Part shown: one piece after another, positions 1 to 9,240 of the stretch
How the letters are laid out: each line of letters opens with the position of its first letter
Position numbering within the stretch: position 1 is the stretch's first letter
DNA from: Akkermansia sp.
GTDB taxonomy: Bacteria; Verrucomicrobiota; Verrucomicrobiia; Verrucomicrobiales; Akkermansiaceae
DNA: 64,000 nt
Direction of reading: 5' to 3'
Assembly (NCBI GenBank): GCA_017549485.1
Contig: JAFYUT010000001.1
Location: 23,715 to 87,714, forward strand
Translations under genes and position numbers: made by a program
The notes under the pieces: model-generated
Seen by the model: the letters and a program-made list of their open reading frames with translations, nothing else
Database searches by the model: none
Told to the model about the DNA's origin: nothing

Positions 1-2032
1 GTGTTACCAACGGCTCAACCGCAGAGGGCGATACCAATGAGCCGATGGAGGGATTGCTGATACCGGCACGCCCGGTAAAGGGAGCTTTAATGGTGGTGTA
101 ACTCAAGTTGATTTCAGCCGTCAGAACAGCGGCATTCATTTGCTCTACGGCAGCTTCCGCTTGGCGTAAAGCGGCTTGCTTGGTTTGTACGGCACTGCGG
201 GCATCGGTAATATCTTTCTCGGCAACAGCTCCATGTGTTGTCTCATTTGCCTTTGTATAGCGTTCTAAATCGCTTTGAGCCTTTTCAAGCTCAACCATGG
301 CGGCCTCCTTGCGAGCAATCGAGGAATCAAGGTTAGCCTTGGCTTGAGCCAAAGCGGCTTCATAGGGCGCCGGATCTATAGTAAACAATACATCACCTTC
401 CTTGACAATTGTACCATTGCGGAAATGCTGTTTAAGCAGGAACCCGCTGATTTGTGGGCGAATCTCCGTCTCTTCTTTACCTCTTACCGTGCCATACCAA
501 TCTACGGATACGCATACATCTTGTTGCAACAAAGGTGCAACTTTTACAAGAGCCGGCGGGAGCGTGGCTTTGGCATTCGTGTTAAGCGGTTTCTGCTGCT
601 GATTTGCGGCCTGAATGGGAGCATTAGGCTTGAAGCTGAGAGTTTCCGTGAGGATGGAGGCAGGCTTAATGGTGTCGGGAGAGGGCACTTCGTCTTCCAA
701 GCCTACGGCTACCAGCAGGGAGCTCAGTAAGCTGTTTTCCTGCTCCTTGCGAGCTTCTTCCAATGCCTTCTTCTCTTGAGAAATGCGAGCGTTGGCAGAG
801 GATATATTCATAGCCTGTACACCATTGTCTGCATCTGCCACAACAGGCACAGCAGTGACATCCTCATACCCGTATGATTTGAATGCATCGGTCAAGGATT
901 TGTCCTGATAGTCAGATACGGCTACAAGTTTTTGTGTGGATTTAAAACCATCTGCCTCTTCTATCTCGACTTCATATACACCTTCCGTCGTAACGGGAAG
1001 AGAGTGGGGAACATTCTGTTTATCAACCACAAGAATGAAGTTGTTGCGCATAACCGTGCGGATTGCGCTTTCAGGCACAAGCATAGCCTCTTTGGTGCTC
1101 AGGGGAATCTTCACGTTGATTTTCATACCACCGCGCAATTTACCCTCGGGGTTAGCTATCTCACCCACAATATCAATGAGCCCGGTACTGTCTACTTTGC
1201 TGTTCATGGAGAGCAGCTTACCCTTGTGGGCGTATGTGGAGCCGTCTTCCAGCAACAATTCAAACTCGGGGGAGGCGTCTTTGAGCTCAGGGTCTTGCTT
1301 GTCCGACTCTACTTTGCCATAGCGTTTGAATGAATCGAGTAATGCATCACTATTGATAGAAAAGTCTACTCTCAACGGGCCATCGGAAGTGATGTTACCG
1401 AGCTTTGTTGAGGGGCCTACCAATGCACCGGTAGATACATTAGAAGTGCCGACAAATCCGGAGTAGGGAGCCTTTACCCCGGCATATTGAAGGTTGATTT
1501 CAGCCGTCATGACTGAGGCCTCCTGCTGCTTGATATCAGCCAAACATGCATCTACCTTGGCCTTTGCCGCATTCAGATTGTGCTGAGCATCGGTAAGTTG
1601 TTTATCGGAAACGGCGCCGGTTTTAACCAATTGGGTATAACGGTCAACATCCAGCTGCAATTGGTCTCGATTTACCTGAGCCTGCTCCAGAGAAGCATTT
1701 GCTGCATCAAGATTTGCCTTTGCTCGGGCGAGTTCCGCTTCAAAAGGCTTGGGGTCAATTTGGTAAATAACCTCACCTTCTTCAACGTACTGTCCTTCCT
1801 TGTAAGAAACAATGAATCCCGACACTCTCGGATAAAGGTCTGTATCTTGAACACCTCTGAGATACCCCATCCACTCACCCGTATCAGTTACGGTCTTCTT
1901 TTGAATGGGAAATACCTTTACGGAGCGTTGTTGTAGTTGAGTACCGGTTTTTTCTCCATCTGAGCATGAGGTCAGGAGTAAACCTGCTGTGCACAAACTG
2001 AAAGCCAGTGCTGTAATGGTTGTTCTGGTCAT
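1..2032 (-). CDS. Tandem-fused RND efflux periplasmic adaptor (HlyD/AcrA family), partial
   Basis: Partial gene, open for 677 codons from ATG at 2032 to the left edge; I read the whole frame and found no stop. It starts with a lipoprotein signal peptide with lipobox LTSC (Cys23). Residues about 39-395 form a complete membrane-fusion module: a lipoyl half-motif (RVSGFIVSYKEGQYVEEGE), a long alpha-hairpin, the second half-motif (VKAPYSGFVGTSN), then beta-barrel and membrane-proximal regions. After a linker (about 395-495, with a Glu/Lys-rich helix) a second module begins: IRPQISGFLLKQHFRNGTIV, hairpin, then IKAPFTGRAGISN at the edge. Adaptors of this family bridge an inner-membrane RND pump and an outer-membrane channel. 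They normally have one module in about 350-450 residues, so two in one chain is unusual. The pump gene should lie beyond the left edge. Substrate unknown. Confidence 0.87.
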   Translation of the reverse strand, partial: MTRTTITALAFSLCTAGLLLTSCSDGEKTGTQLQQRSVKVFPIQKKTVTDTGEWMGYLRGVQDTDLYPRVSGFIVSYKEGQYVEEGEVIYQIDPKPFEAELARAKANLDAANASLEQAQVNRDQLQLDVDRYTQLVKTGAVSDKQLTDAQHNLNAAKAKVDACLADIKQQEASVMTAEINLQYAGVKAPYSGFVGTSNVSTGALVGPSTKLGNITSDGPLRVDFSINSDALLDSFKRYGKVESDKQDPELKDASPEFELLLEDGSTYAHKGKLLSMNSKVDSTGLIDIVGEIANPEGKLRGGMKINVKIPLSTKEAMLVPESAIRTVMRNNFILVVDKQNVPHSLPVTTEGVYEVEIEEADGFKSTQKLVAVSDYQDKSLTDAFKSYGYEDVTAVPVVADADNGVQAMNISSANARISQEKKALEEARKEQENSLLSSLLVAVGLEDEVPSPDTIKPASILTETLSFKPNAPIQAANQQQKPLNTNAKATLPPALVKVAPLLQQDVCVSVDWYGTVRGKEETEIRPQISGFLLKQHFRNGTIVKEGDVLFTIDPAPYEAALAQAKANLDSSIARKEAAMVELEKAQSDLERYTKANETTHGAVAEKDITDARSAVQTKQAALRQAEAAVEQMNAAVLTAEINLSYTTIKAPFTGRAGISNPSIGSLVSPSAVEPLVT

Positions 2033-2051
2033 ACGTATAGTTTTGATAAAA

Positions 2052-2510
2052 TTACGAGCACGATTTGGAAATCAACAAGAAAAGTACGATAAGAATGATG
2101 ATGATAGCAGTGGAGCCGATACCTTCTTCCTCCTTTTTTTTACCCTTGATAACAGTGGGAGTCTTGTGGCGAGCCGGTGTAGACTTGGGCACAGGCGGAA
2201 GATAATCTGTATAATCGGGTGTATAAGTGGGCTCGGGGGTATATGCAGGCTGGCTCACGACCGGAGGTTGAGGCACATTTTGGGCATACTTGCGCTTTTT
2301 CTGTTGAGGCTCAAAAGGCTTTACCTGCGGTGGCACCTGTGTAGGAAGAGCAGAAAGAGAATGCTGGTGTGCAGCAAAATCTCGGGCACGAGCTTCTTGT
2401 TCTGCCACCATCTGATTCAATTTACGCACCAAATCAGCGGACATGTCTTCCAAAGCGCGGCGTTGGGGCTCTGTTGTAACCAGATTTGCAGGAGTATGAG
2501 GTTGTTTCAT
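2052..2510 (-). CDS. Small Pro-rich protein with C-terminal membrane anchor
   Basis: 152 residues, family not recognised. The N-terminal third is predicted helical and rich in Arg/Glu (a run around MSADLVRKLNQMVAEQEAR). The middle (about 55-125) is low-complexity Pro/Tyr/Thr with repeated YTP units. A Lys/Glu-rich stretch leads into one C-terminal hydrophobic helix (IIIILIVLFLLI) ending KSCS, so the protein is probably tail-anchored with most of it in the cytoplasm. It lies 6 nt after the 3113 gene and 19 nt before the RND adaptor, so the three are probably one transcript. No function can be assigned. It could be an accessory factor of the efflux system, but that rests on position alone. Confidence 0.7.
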   Translation of the reverse strand: MKQPHTPANLVTTEPQRRALEDMSADLVRKLNQMVAEQEARARDFAAHQHSLSALPTQVPPQVKPFEPQQKKRKYAQNVPQPPVVSQPAYTPEPTYTPDYTDYLPPVPKSTPARHKTPTVIKGKKKEEEGIGSTAIIIILIVLFLLISKSCS

Positions 2511-2516
2511 AGGTAA

Positions 2517-3113
2517 TCAATCAAGTTGAAGTTCGCGTTGAACGGCCTTGGGCATAGCCGGCATTTGTTTAGACGGGTTCTTTTTATGAGCGGCATTCAT
2601 GGCATTGATTACCGCCGTAATCATGCGCTGGCGGTCACCATGTGCTGCCCATGTGAGATGCAGAAAATCAGCAGGGTGAATATCCCCATGGCTTCGTAAA
2701 AACTCGCGGTCTTTTGCGCAATAGTACATCAAATCTGCACTTAGGGTACCATGAAGTTTAGCCTCGGCTTTGCGCATAATACGAGGCAGATAGCGAATTT
2801 CTTGAAAATCTTCATCTTCTGCGGGCAAATCAGCTTCGGTAACAGGCCGAGCATTGCCGAAAATACCGCGTTGAGAGGTAATGAAGAAACAGCGTCTCGT
2901 TGCCGCTATAAGCAGAATAGTGCTGGGAGAGGGGTCCCCCATAGTGGCATAATCCCTTACATAGCCATACATTTCAGCAGGCGTATACCCTATCTCGGCC
3001 AAAAAGTCACATTCAGCAGGAAGGAAAAATGATGCTGCCGGCGCATTCGGTTGCTCGTGATAGCGAGCAACGGCGTCTTTCAACAGAATCATAAACGTAT
3101 TATCCCATTCCAT
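2517..3113 (-). CDS. Hypothetical cytoplasmic protein
   Basis: 198 residues, no signal peptide or membrane segment, family not recognised. The protein is mixed alpha/beta, with a central segment (PSTILLIAATRRCFFITSQR) that looks like buried beta strands, and an Ala/Met-rich helical C-terminus ending in a basic stretch (KKNPSKQMP). First gene of a probable three-gene transcript with the tail-anchored protein and the RND adaptor. The start is supported by a promoter whose -10 ends 9 nt before the ATG, with no Shine-Dalgarno sequence. Coding is supported by length and by the fit of promoter and downstream spacing. Confidence 0.7.
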   Translation of the reverse strand: MEWDNTFMILLKDAVARYHEQPNAPAASFFLPAECDFLAEIGYTPAEMYGYVRDYATMGDPSPSTILLIAATRRCFFITSQRGIFGNARPVTEADLPAEDEDFQEIRYLPRIMRKAEAKLHGTLSADLMYYCAKDREFLRSHGDIHPADFLHLTWAAHGDRQRMITAVINAMNAAHKKNPSKQMPAMPKAVQRELQLD

Positions 3114-3122
3114 GTGTAGAAT

Positions 3123-3150
3123 TGTATAATAATAGGGAGTCTCAATGCAA
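3123..3150 (-). promoter_or_regulatory. Promoter of the 3113 gene, start-proximal
   Basis: TTGCAT, 16 nt, TATACA on the minus strand. The -10 ends 9 nt before the ATG at 3113, so the leader would be about 2-3 nt. Confidence 0.6.
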
Positions 3151-3266
3151 GTATAAATCGTGACTTATATGTGTTAACTTGACTTCATGTAACATGACAG
3201 CATGAACGCTTGCTAAATATCTCAGTAAAAGGCAAACTGTATGCAGTGCGCACGATAGAACAGAAA

Positions 3267-4082
3267 ATGATTAAACCCTGGTGGATGCTTCCGGCACTCT
3301 GGGGGGTGGACGTTTCGCTTGTTGCGCTGTGTTGGGGGGTGCTGATTGCTGCATTATTCGGCATTTCCTTGCTCACATTCGGGCCATTATTATTGTTGTT
3401 CGGCATGGTGTGGTCCTATACGCTTACCTCGCGAGTACTGCGAGCCTTGTTGGGTAGAGAAGTTATATTTGCGGATTATTACCGAGGGCACGTATTCCCG
3501 ATGTTATTGGTAGCGCTCTGTGTACTATTGGCAACAATGTGGCTGCTGTTTTTCAATGTAGGGCAATACCTCATTGCCTTTTTCTCTGTTCCTCTTTTGA
3601 TTGCATTGGCCACACATGCCCCGTTACTGAAAAATGTTCCGCACTACAAAGATTCCATGCAGGCCTCAGCGTTTATATTTTCGTGTGCCGTGCCAGCCTA
3701 TTTTTATGGCTTTTTGTACGCGCCTGTTCAAATGGTATTCAACCCACACTTGTGGTGTTTGATTTGTTTATTTTTGTTGTTCAATGTAGAACGAAACAAA
3801 CCAACCAATGGTCCGGAAGGAGAAAAAGCAAGCTATTGGGTACAAGTGGGGCTTTTGATTCTCTTTATACCTTGCGCATACAAAGTGTTAACAGCCGATG
3901 GTTCTCTATATGACCGCCAATTTTACGGTTCTATTTGTATTGCTGCGGCCTCGTTGCATTTTATCAGTAAGTGGCGTAATAAGGTGAGTGAAAGCGTATG
4001 GTTTGCGCTCAGCTGGTTATGTATGGGAGTTCCGGCACTATTGGGAGTTCTGCTGTTTGCTCCCGAAATGTGGTTTAATTAA
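3267..4082 (+). CDS. Polytopic membrane protein, possibly UbiA-like
   Basis: The reading frame is open from a TTG at 3210. ATG at 3267 (271 residues) or GTG at 3246 are possible starts; none has a clear ribosome site, so the start is uncertain. About eight hydrophobic segments cover almost the whole chain, with little soluble sequence. The pattern (WWMLPALWGVD near the N-terminus, a central PHYKDSMQASAF helix, then LLFNVERNK) resembles distant UbiA-like membrane proteins, but I do not see the NDxxD motif of true prenyltransferases. It converges on the menaquinone genes and its stop overlaps the menC stop by 8 nt in the palindrome tttaattaaa. The position would suit a quinone-related role, but this is inference. 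Confidence 0.65.
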   Translation: MIKPWWMLPALWGVDVSLVALCWGVLIAALFGISLLTFGPLLLLFGMVWSYTLTSRVLRALLGREVIFADYYRGHVFPMLLVALCVLLATMWLLFFNVGQYLIAFFSVPLLIALATHAPLLKNVPHYKDSMQASAFIFSCAVPAYFYGFLYAPVQMVFNPHLWCLICLFLLFNVERNKPTNGPEGEKASYWVQVGLLILFIPCAYKVLTADGSLYDRQFYGSICIAAASLHFISKWRNKVSESVWFALSWLCMGVPALLGVLLFAPEMWFN

Positions 4083-5094
4083 AACAGAGCTGCGTGCCTT
4101 GCAAGCTCACTCTACCCGGCTCGTCATCGACAAATAAGCGTCCCGTGCCCAACCCCTGCATACGATTCGGGGCGGCGTATGCACACCATTCAGCCAATGC
4201 AGTAAGGCCAACATTGCTCTCCAATGCAGAGTTTACCCACCAATCTATCCCGCGGTCAGTAGCAGCAGAAGCCCATTGCTCCGCAGCAAGCAGGCCTCCA
4301 TGCAAAGAAGGCTTAATTACTATGGCGGCAGGAGAAATAGAATCCAGCAAAAGAGACATATCTTCTGCATGAATCAATTCTTCATCCAGAGCAATGGGCA
4401 GGGGGGAATGCTTGCATAATTCAGCCATGTGTACCCATTGCTTCGTGCCAATCGGTTGCTCAATGCTGCTGACACCGAGTTCTGCCAGAGCGGTTAATTT
4501 AGAGAGGGCTTCAGCCGGATGAAATGCACCATTGGCATCTACCCTGATTTCTGCGGATGGAAACACACGTTTAACCTCGCGAAGCATGTCAATCTCTTGA
4601 TTAAACGGCAGCGCCCCGACCTTCATTTTCAAACAAGTAAAGCCACGTTGAATCCCCTCATGTATATGGTGCAACATGGTATCAGCATCAGCCATCCATA
4701 TCAGACAATGTATTGGGATTCCGGATTCACCACGCGTAAAGGGAGTATCCCACCTGGGGGCCCCGCCTCGCAACGCACTGAGAACAGCTGTCTCTATGCC
4801 AAAACGCACAGGTGCCGGGGCGGACGGCAGAATGGCGGTATGGTTCAATTCTGCTTGATTGCACCAATAATCAAGGGTCGGCGGCTCAATTTCTGCAAGC
4901 AATCCGGGCATGATACAACATTCTCCATACCCCACACCATGATTACAAGTGGCTTCTATAATGTAAGTAACACGTTCTTTAAGAGCACCACGAGAAGTCA
5001 TGGCCGGCACCCTAAAATGCAACACACGCCGTTGCCAACGCAAACGAACGTTTTGCGGCAAATGACGCAACGGCGCTGTGTCTATTCGATGCAT
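4075..5094 (-). CDS. menC: o-Succinylbenzoate synthase (MenC)
   Basis: 339 residues, enolase superfamily. MenC dehydrates SHCHC to o-succinylbenzoate in menaquinone synthesis. Visible motifs in order: the KMKVG segment (catalytic Lys pair), RVDANGAF (first metal-binding Asp), SIEQPIG (Glu), ALDEEL (Asp/Glu) and VIKPSLHGG (second catalytic Lys). It is the last gene of menD-menB-menC; its ATG overlaps the menB stop (TGATG), indicating translational coupling. Length is normal. Enolase relatives such as dipeptide epimerases share these motifs, but the men context makes MenC the clear choice. Confidence 0.93.
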   Translation of the reverse strand: MHRIDTAPLRHLPQNVRLRWQRRVLHFRVPAMTSRGALKERVTYIIEATCNHGVGYGECCIMPGLLAEIEPPTLDYWCNQAELNHTAILPSAPAPVRFGIETAVLSALRGGAPRWDTPFTRGESGIPIHCLIWMADADTMLHHIHEGIQRGFTCLKMKVGALPFNQEIDMLREVKRVFPSAEIRVDANGAFHPAEALSKLTALAELGVSSIEQPIGTKQWVHMAELCKHSPLPIALDEELIHAEDMSLLLDSISPAAIVIKPSLHGGLLAAEQWASAATDRGIDWWVNSALESNVGLTALAEWCAYAAPNRMQGLGTGRLFVDDEPGRVSLQGTQLCFN

Positions 5095-5912
5095 CAGGGC
5101 ATCTTGGGGTATTGAGAAAAGTCCGGTTTACGCTTCTCCAAAAAAGCGCGAGAACCTTCATGCGCTTCATCACACATGTAGAAGAGCATGGTAGCATCAC
5201 CGGCCAGCTCTTGGATACCGGCTTGTCCATCAAGCTCTGCGTTCAATCCGGCTTTAATCATACGCATAGCAATGGGGGAATGCTGCATCATCTCTTCTGC
5301 CCACTGTACATATTCATCTTCAAGCTGTTCCAACGGCACCACTTTATTAACCAGCCCCATATCAAGGGCCTCTTGTGCATTGTATTTACGGCAAAGGAAC
5401 CATATTTCACGGGTTTTCTTCTGGCCTATGCAACGCGCCATGTATGATGAACCGAACCCGGCATCAAAACTCCCGACTCGTGGGCCGGTTTGCCCGAATA
5501 TGGCATTTTCAGATGCAATCGAGATATCACACACCACATGCAACACATGGCCACCGCCTATGGCGAAACCATTTACCGCGGCTATAACCGGCTTAGGCAG
5601 AGAGCGTATTTGTTTTTGCACATCCAACACGGAGAGTCGCGGGATTCCCTGTTGATCCACATAACCGCCATACCCTTTCACATTCATGTCACCGCCGGCG
5701 CAAAATGCTACCTCTCCGGCCCCGGTAAGAACAACAACGGCTACATCTTGCATCTCTCGGCACAAGCGCAAGGCATCACTCATTTCTGCCGTGGTAAGAG
5801 GCGTAAAAGCGTTGCGATAACGCTCTCGGTTAATGGTAATGCGGGCTATGCCCCCATATTGTTCAAAGAGGATTTCCTCATACTGCTTGATAGTTTTCCA
5901 CTCGCGTTTCAT
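5094..5912 (-). CDS. menB: 1,4-Dihydroxy-2-naphthoyl-CoA synthase (MenB)
   Basis: 272 residues from ATG 5912 (MKREWKT); the frame also opens at a TTG two codons earlier. Crotonase-family enzyme that closes the second ring of the naphthoquinone from OSB-CoA. Characteristic segments: [12 protein letters not shown] (oxyanion hole), [38 protein letters not shown] and [15 protein letters not shown]. The [10 protein letters not shown] segment resembles the E. coli-type enzymes, which use bicarbonate as catalytic base, rather than those with an internal acidic residue; this is an inference from similarity. It lies 2 nt after menD and overlaps menC by 1 nt, so the three are one operon. MenE, MenF, MenH and MenA are not in the window. 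Confidence 0.96.
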   Translation of the reverse strand: MKREWKTIKQYEEILFEQYGGIARITINRERYRNAFTPLTTAEMSDALRLCREMQDVAVVVLTGAGEVAFCAGGDMNVKGYGGYVDQQGIPRLSVLDVQKQIRSLPKPVIAAVNGFAIGGGHVLHVVCDISIASENAIFGQTGPRVGSFDAGFGSSYMARCIGQKKTREIWFLCRKYNAQEALDMGLVNKVVPLEQLEDEYVQWAEEMMQHSPIAMRMIKAGLNAELDGQAGIQELAGDATMLFYMCDEAHEGSRAFLEKRKPDFSQYPKMP

Positions 5913-5914
5913 AT

Positions 5915-7528
5915 TCAATGTTCTCTGTAAAATTTCTTAATAATTTCAGCGTCTTGATTGCTATCGGTAAAAGCTTCCACCAAAACAGGGGATTCCGAGT
6001 GATGAAGTAGGGTGTCCAACGCATCGGGCCACTCTTCGGCATTACATACGCTGCGGTATTCAAACCCACGGCTGATTGACCACGCCTCAGCCGTGGCATT
6101 ATGCGGGGCGGAAACGCAATCAAGACTCGGCGTGCCAATGGTAGAGAAAATGCCCCCACAGCCGTTATTTAGCAGCAAAATACGCACATTGGTAGAAATA
6201 CCGTTCATCCACAAGGCATTCATATCATAGAAGAAGCTCAAATCTCCTATAATCAGAAATTGAGGGCGGGCATCGCCTGCTGCGTAGCCGAGAGCAGTAG
6301 ACAAAGAGCCCTCTATACCGTTAACACCGCGATTGCATTCAACCTGCACCCCTTTGGGTAAGGGGAAAAGGCGTGAATAGCGCACTGCGGAACTATTGCC
6401 TAAATGCAAAACACAGGGAGAAGGAAGAGCGGCCATCAAATCTCCCACCATGCTCATGCCGCAATGGGGCGCTTTAAACTCAGCCGGTGGGGTCAACCAC
6501 AGGCGGCGGTATGACTCATCCCCCTCTTCGGCAAAGGCTCCCAATAACTCCAACAACTCGCTCATATCACCCTCAATCACGCGCGTAAGACAACAGAAGG
6601 TGTCACACACCTCGCCGTCTGCACTCAAATGCCAGTGCTCAGTAGGCGGATTTTTTCGCAACATGCGCTTGAGGCGCTTGGATATAACATCTCCCCCCAT
6701 TGTTATCAACAAATCGGGTGAGGGTATATCAGGAAAATTATCATCGGGCCCTATAAGCGTATCCGGGCGAGAGCAATCTGCCACATCACAGTTGCTCAGG
6801 TGTTCACCTACCAGTGCAAAGCCGTGGTCCTCCATCAATTCGGGAGGGAAATAGGGGGCTTTATCCATTTGCCCCATCACTATCAATCTACGGGGTAATA
6901 CGGCCGTAATTTCAAGCAACTCCTGTTCTTCGTCTGCCGTCATTTTGGCCAATTCCGTGCGGCGAATAACTCGCGGCATGGGCAACGGCTCTGCCGTAGT
7001 CTGGAACAACGGTTCACACAAAGGCACGTTTATGTGTACCGGGCCACCGCCACGGTGAGTAAGCTCCAGCAAGGCTTCGTTAATGAGACGGTTCGTGTAC
7101 CAGCCCTCGGGGTCATACTCGGGCAAGGCAGCACTCATACGGTTGAGCTTACCGAACACATCAGGCTGGGGAATTGTTTGTCCATCTTGCTGCCCTATCC
7201 ATTCTGCAGGGCGATCTGCAGAAATAACCAAAATCGGAATATTGCGATAAGAAGCTTCTGCCACAGCAGGATGCAGATTCAACACAGCAGAACCGGATGT
7301 AACGCACACCGCCACAGGTGCTTGAGACTGAGCGGCCCATCCCAATGCAACAAACCCGGCACTACGTTCATCCGTCACATTGCGACATTCAAAATCGACA
7401 TCTGCAGCCAAGGTTGCACATATAGGAGCATTACGACTACCGGGGCACAACACACAACGCGTTACACCATGAGCCTTCATCAATGCAGCCAGCTCTCGTA
7501 CCACCTCTTTACTGCTCGTCTCTGCCAT
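5915..7528 (-). CDS. menD: SEPHCHC synthase (MenD), ThDP-dependent
   Basis: 537 residues from ATG 7528 (MAETSS); a second in-frame ATG lies at 7534. I prefer 7528 because the promoter -10 (TAGAAT, 7540-7535) touches the 7534 codon, while 7528 gives the 6-nt spacing seen at other genes here. MenD joins 2-oxoglutarate and isochorismate to make SEPHCHC, committing the pathway to menaquinone. Motifs: CPGSRNAPI and [14 protein letters not shown] at the N-terminus, [21 protein letters not shown], and in the C-terminal ThDP domain [13 protein letters not shown] (the GDG-like cofactor motif) and [13 protein letters not shown]. First gene of menDBC, no ribosome site visible. Confidence 0.95.
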   Translation of the reverse strand: MAETSSKEVVRELAALMKAHGVTRCVLCPGSRNAPICATLAADVDFECRNVTDERSAGFVALGWAAQSQAPVAVCVTSGSAVLNLHPAVAEASYRNIPILVISADRPAEWIGQQDGQTIPQPDVFGKLNRMSAALPEYDPEGWYTNRLINEALLELTHRGGGPVHINVPLCEPLFQTTAEPLPMPRVIRRTELAKMTADEEQELLEITAVLPRRLIVMGQMDKAPYFPPELMEDHGFALVGEHLSNCDVADCSRPDTLIGPDDNFPDIPSPDLLITMGGDVISKRLKRMLRKNPPTEHWHLSADGEVCDTFCCLTRVIEGDMSELLELLGAFAEEGDESYRRLWLTPPAEFKAPHCGMSMVGDLMAALPSPCVLHLGNSSAVRYSRLFPLPKGVQVECNRGVNGIEGSLSTALGYAAGDARPQFLIIGDLSFFYDMNALWMNGISTNVRILLLNNGCGGIFSTIGTPSLDCVSAPHNATAEAWSISRGFEYRSVCNAEEWPDALDTLLHHSESPVLVEAFTDSNQDAEIIKKFYREH

Positions 7529-7534
7529 GCCCAT

Positions 7535-7563
7535 ATTCTACCATATGCACCATATCATGGCAA
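7535..7563 (-). promoter_or_regulatory. menD operon promoter, start-proximal
   Basis: TTGCCA, 17 nt, TAGAAT on the minus strand. The -10 ends 6 nt before ATG 7528, which would make the mRNA essentially leaderless. Confidence 0.7.
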
Positions 7564-7583
7564 GGTCTTTTGAAATAAAAAGG

Positions 7584-7614
7584 CGCGCCCGATTTCTGAG
7601 AAAAATCGGGCGCG
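7584..7614 (-). terminator. Intrinsic terminator after the Arg-rich protein gene
   Basis: A perfect 12-bp stem (7584-7595 with 7603-7614) and 7-nt loop. On the minus strand it is followed by a T-rich run (complement of aaataaaaa at 7574-7582). It separates the 7643 gene from menD. Confidence 0.85.
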
Positions 7615-7642
7615 AAAATGATATTAACCAAAAGTAAAAGCC

Positions 7643-9097
7643 TTACTCAGCGGCGGGCTTGGGCTCGGCAGTTTTTTTACCTTTCTTATGCTTGTTAGAG
7701 CGTTTGCGGGGCTCAGGGGCGGCAGGTTTGGGAGCAGCCTCACCCTTGGGATACCAAATGGCGTTATCGTTTGTAACAACAATAAAGCCTTGCTCCAACA
7801 ACCAAATCATATCGGCGGCAAAGGGAGCGTATGCATCAGAGGCAGCCTTCTTGCTCTCCTCATCCGTACCCACCGGCACACCGGAAAGCGCTGCAAACAT
7901 GGCTTCTACTTTCTCACCGGAATGCTCTTTGCTCCAGTTGACGATTTCCATCATGCGGTCGGCCAATACCGTACCCTCGGGGATAGCACGAACGCGGCTG
8001 GGGCCGGTGTAGTGATTTCCCTGCCATTTATAGATGGGCATGTGATGGCGAGCCAACCCATGGCAAAGGTTCGGAATCAGCATTTGCGGAGACTTGCGCG
8101 TGCGGTCGGAAAGGGTACCCAAGTGGGCGGCAAGACCGGGGGAAAGAACCTTACGGGGAGTAGCGCCGTTGATAAACACCTTATCAACTACCTCGTAGAC
8201 ATGGTTATAATGATTAGCGGCAAAATCAGCCTCTACGGCCTTAGCATCTTCCAGCACAATCTCCTCGGCCCCCTCACGAGTGGGTTTCCATACCGTCTTT
8301 TTGCCGGCGGAAGCAAGCCATGCAGCCACAGCTTCATCATCCTTATTAAGTGTTACTTTCGCCTTAAACACATCCAACGGCATGTTGGCGTATTTTGTGC
8401 GGTAAATACCCATGAGAGCTGCTTGATAGCCGTGCCAGTTGACAGGGCCAATAACCTCGCCACCCAGCTGGCAAACGGCAATAGCAGTAAAGTTGCCCTT
8501 AGGAGCTTCAACTTCTACCTCCTCCGTGGTGTACAACTCACTGAACCAGGGGGAAGACCAAAGGTAGGCCATAGCTTCAGACTCCGTCATCCAGCATGCG
8601 CCATCGCCCTTGGTTGAGTGTACCAACATGCTGCCGTTCTCAAGCTTCATGAACACAAGGTCGTAACGGTCTTTGCCGGCCATGACGATGCGAGCCAAAT
8701 CAAGCAATGAGAGAGCTCGTTTCTGTTTCTGAATCTCTTTCGTGAAAATCTCCAAGATTCCGTTAGTGGGACGCAACTCTACACGATAACCCTCCGCCGG
8801 GGCGGGGAGCTCACGGCGCGGACGTTCCTCGCGGTTATCGCGGCGGTCACGGCGCGGGCCATCCTTACGGAAAGAACGGCGGTTATCAGATGCACCCTCG
8901 GGACGAGGCCCGCGGCGCTCACGGTCACCGGAGGGGCGGCGGGGGCCACCACGGCGCTCGGGGCGATCTATTTGGTGCATTTTCGGCAGTGCGGATGCAG
9001 TATCAGCTCCCGGCTTAGCCCATGCGGGGCCAAACTGGAAACCGGTCAGCTCGGTAAGGTCAAAGGGCATATCGCCCCCCTGGTTGCTGTCTTCCAT
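7643..9097 (-). CDS. Arg/Gly-rich protein, probable RNA-binding
   Basis: 484 residues, no known family recognised. Residues about 45-97 are dominated by Arg, Gly, Asp and Pro (RPERRGGPRRPSGDRERR and similar), typical of disordered RNA-binding segments in helicases, ribonucleases and KH proteins. The rest (about 105-455) is folded alpha/beta with conserved-looking segments (ILEIFTKEIQKQKRALSLLD, NLCHGLARHHMPIYKWQGNH). The C-terminus is Lys-rich (RKRSNKHKKGKK). It has its own promoter, a leader of roughly 35 nt, one of the few clear Shine-Dalgarno sequences here (AGGA, 9109-9106, 8 nt before ATG) and its own terminator, which suggests a well-expressed single-gene unit. RNA binding is inferred from composition only. 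Confidence 0.75.
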   Translation of the reverse strand: MEDSNQGGDMPFDLTELTGFQFGPAWAKPGADTASALPKMHQIDRPERRGGPRRPSGDRERRGPRPEGASDNRRSFRKDGPRRDRRDNREERPRRELPAPAEGYRVELRPTNGILEIFTKEIQKQKRALSLLDLARIVMAGKDRYDLVFMKLENGSMLVHSTKGDGACWMTESEAMAYLWSSPWFSELYTTEEVEVEAPKGNFTAIAVCQLGGEVIGPVNWHGYQAALMGIYRTKYANMPLDVFKAKVTLNKDDEAVAAWLASAGKKTVWKPTREGAEEIVLEDAKAVEADFAANHYNHVYEVVDKVFINGATPRKVLSPGLAAHLGTLSDRTRKSPQMLIPNLCHGLARHHMPIYKWQGNHYTGPSRVRAIPEGTVLADRMMEIVNWSKEHSGEKVEAMFAALSGVPVGTDEESKKAASDAYAPFAADMIWLLEQGFIVVTNDNAIWYPKGEAAPKPAAPEPRKRSNKHKKGKKTAEPKPAAE

Positions 9098-9138
9098 ATG
9101 TATAATCCTGGTAAAAGAGAGATTTTGTAACTGTTTCT

Positions 9139-9167
9139 AGACTACCGCGAATCCCGCGTGATTGCAA
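9139..9167 (-). promoter_or_regulatory. Promoter of the Arg-rich protein gene
   Basis: TTGCAA, 17 nt, TAGTCT on the minus strand, giving a leader of about 35 nt that holds an AGGA ribosome site. Confidence 0.6.
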
Positions 9168-9240
9168 TCTTTTTTTGCGGTCGGACTTCAAAAAAACGAG
9201 GATTTTGCACACAAAGCCACCATCAGAAGCCACGTATGGC

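Noticed and set aside
932..1333. Open plus-strand frames of 128-133 codons inside the RND adaptor gene
   Set aside because: They lie on the strand opposite a gene with continuous membrane-fusion motifs and show no family features; they are shadow frames.
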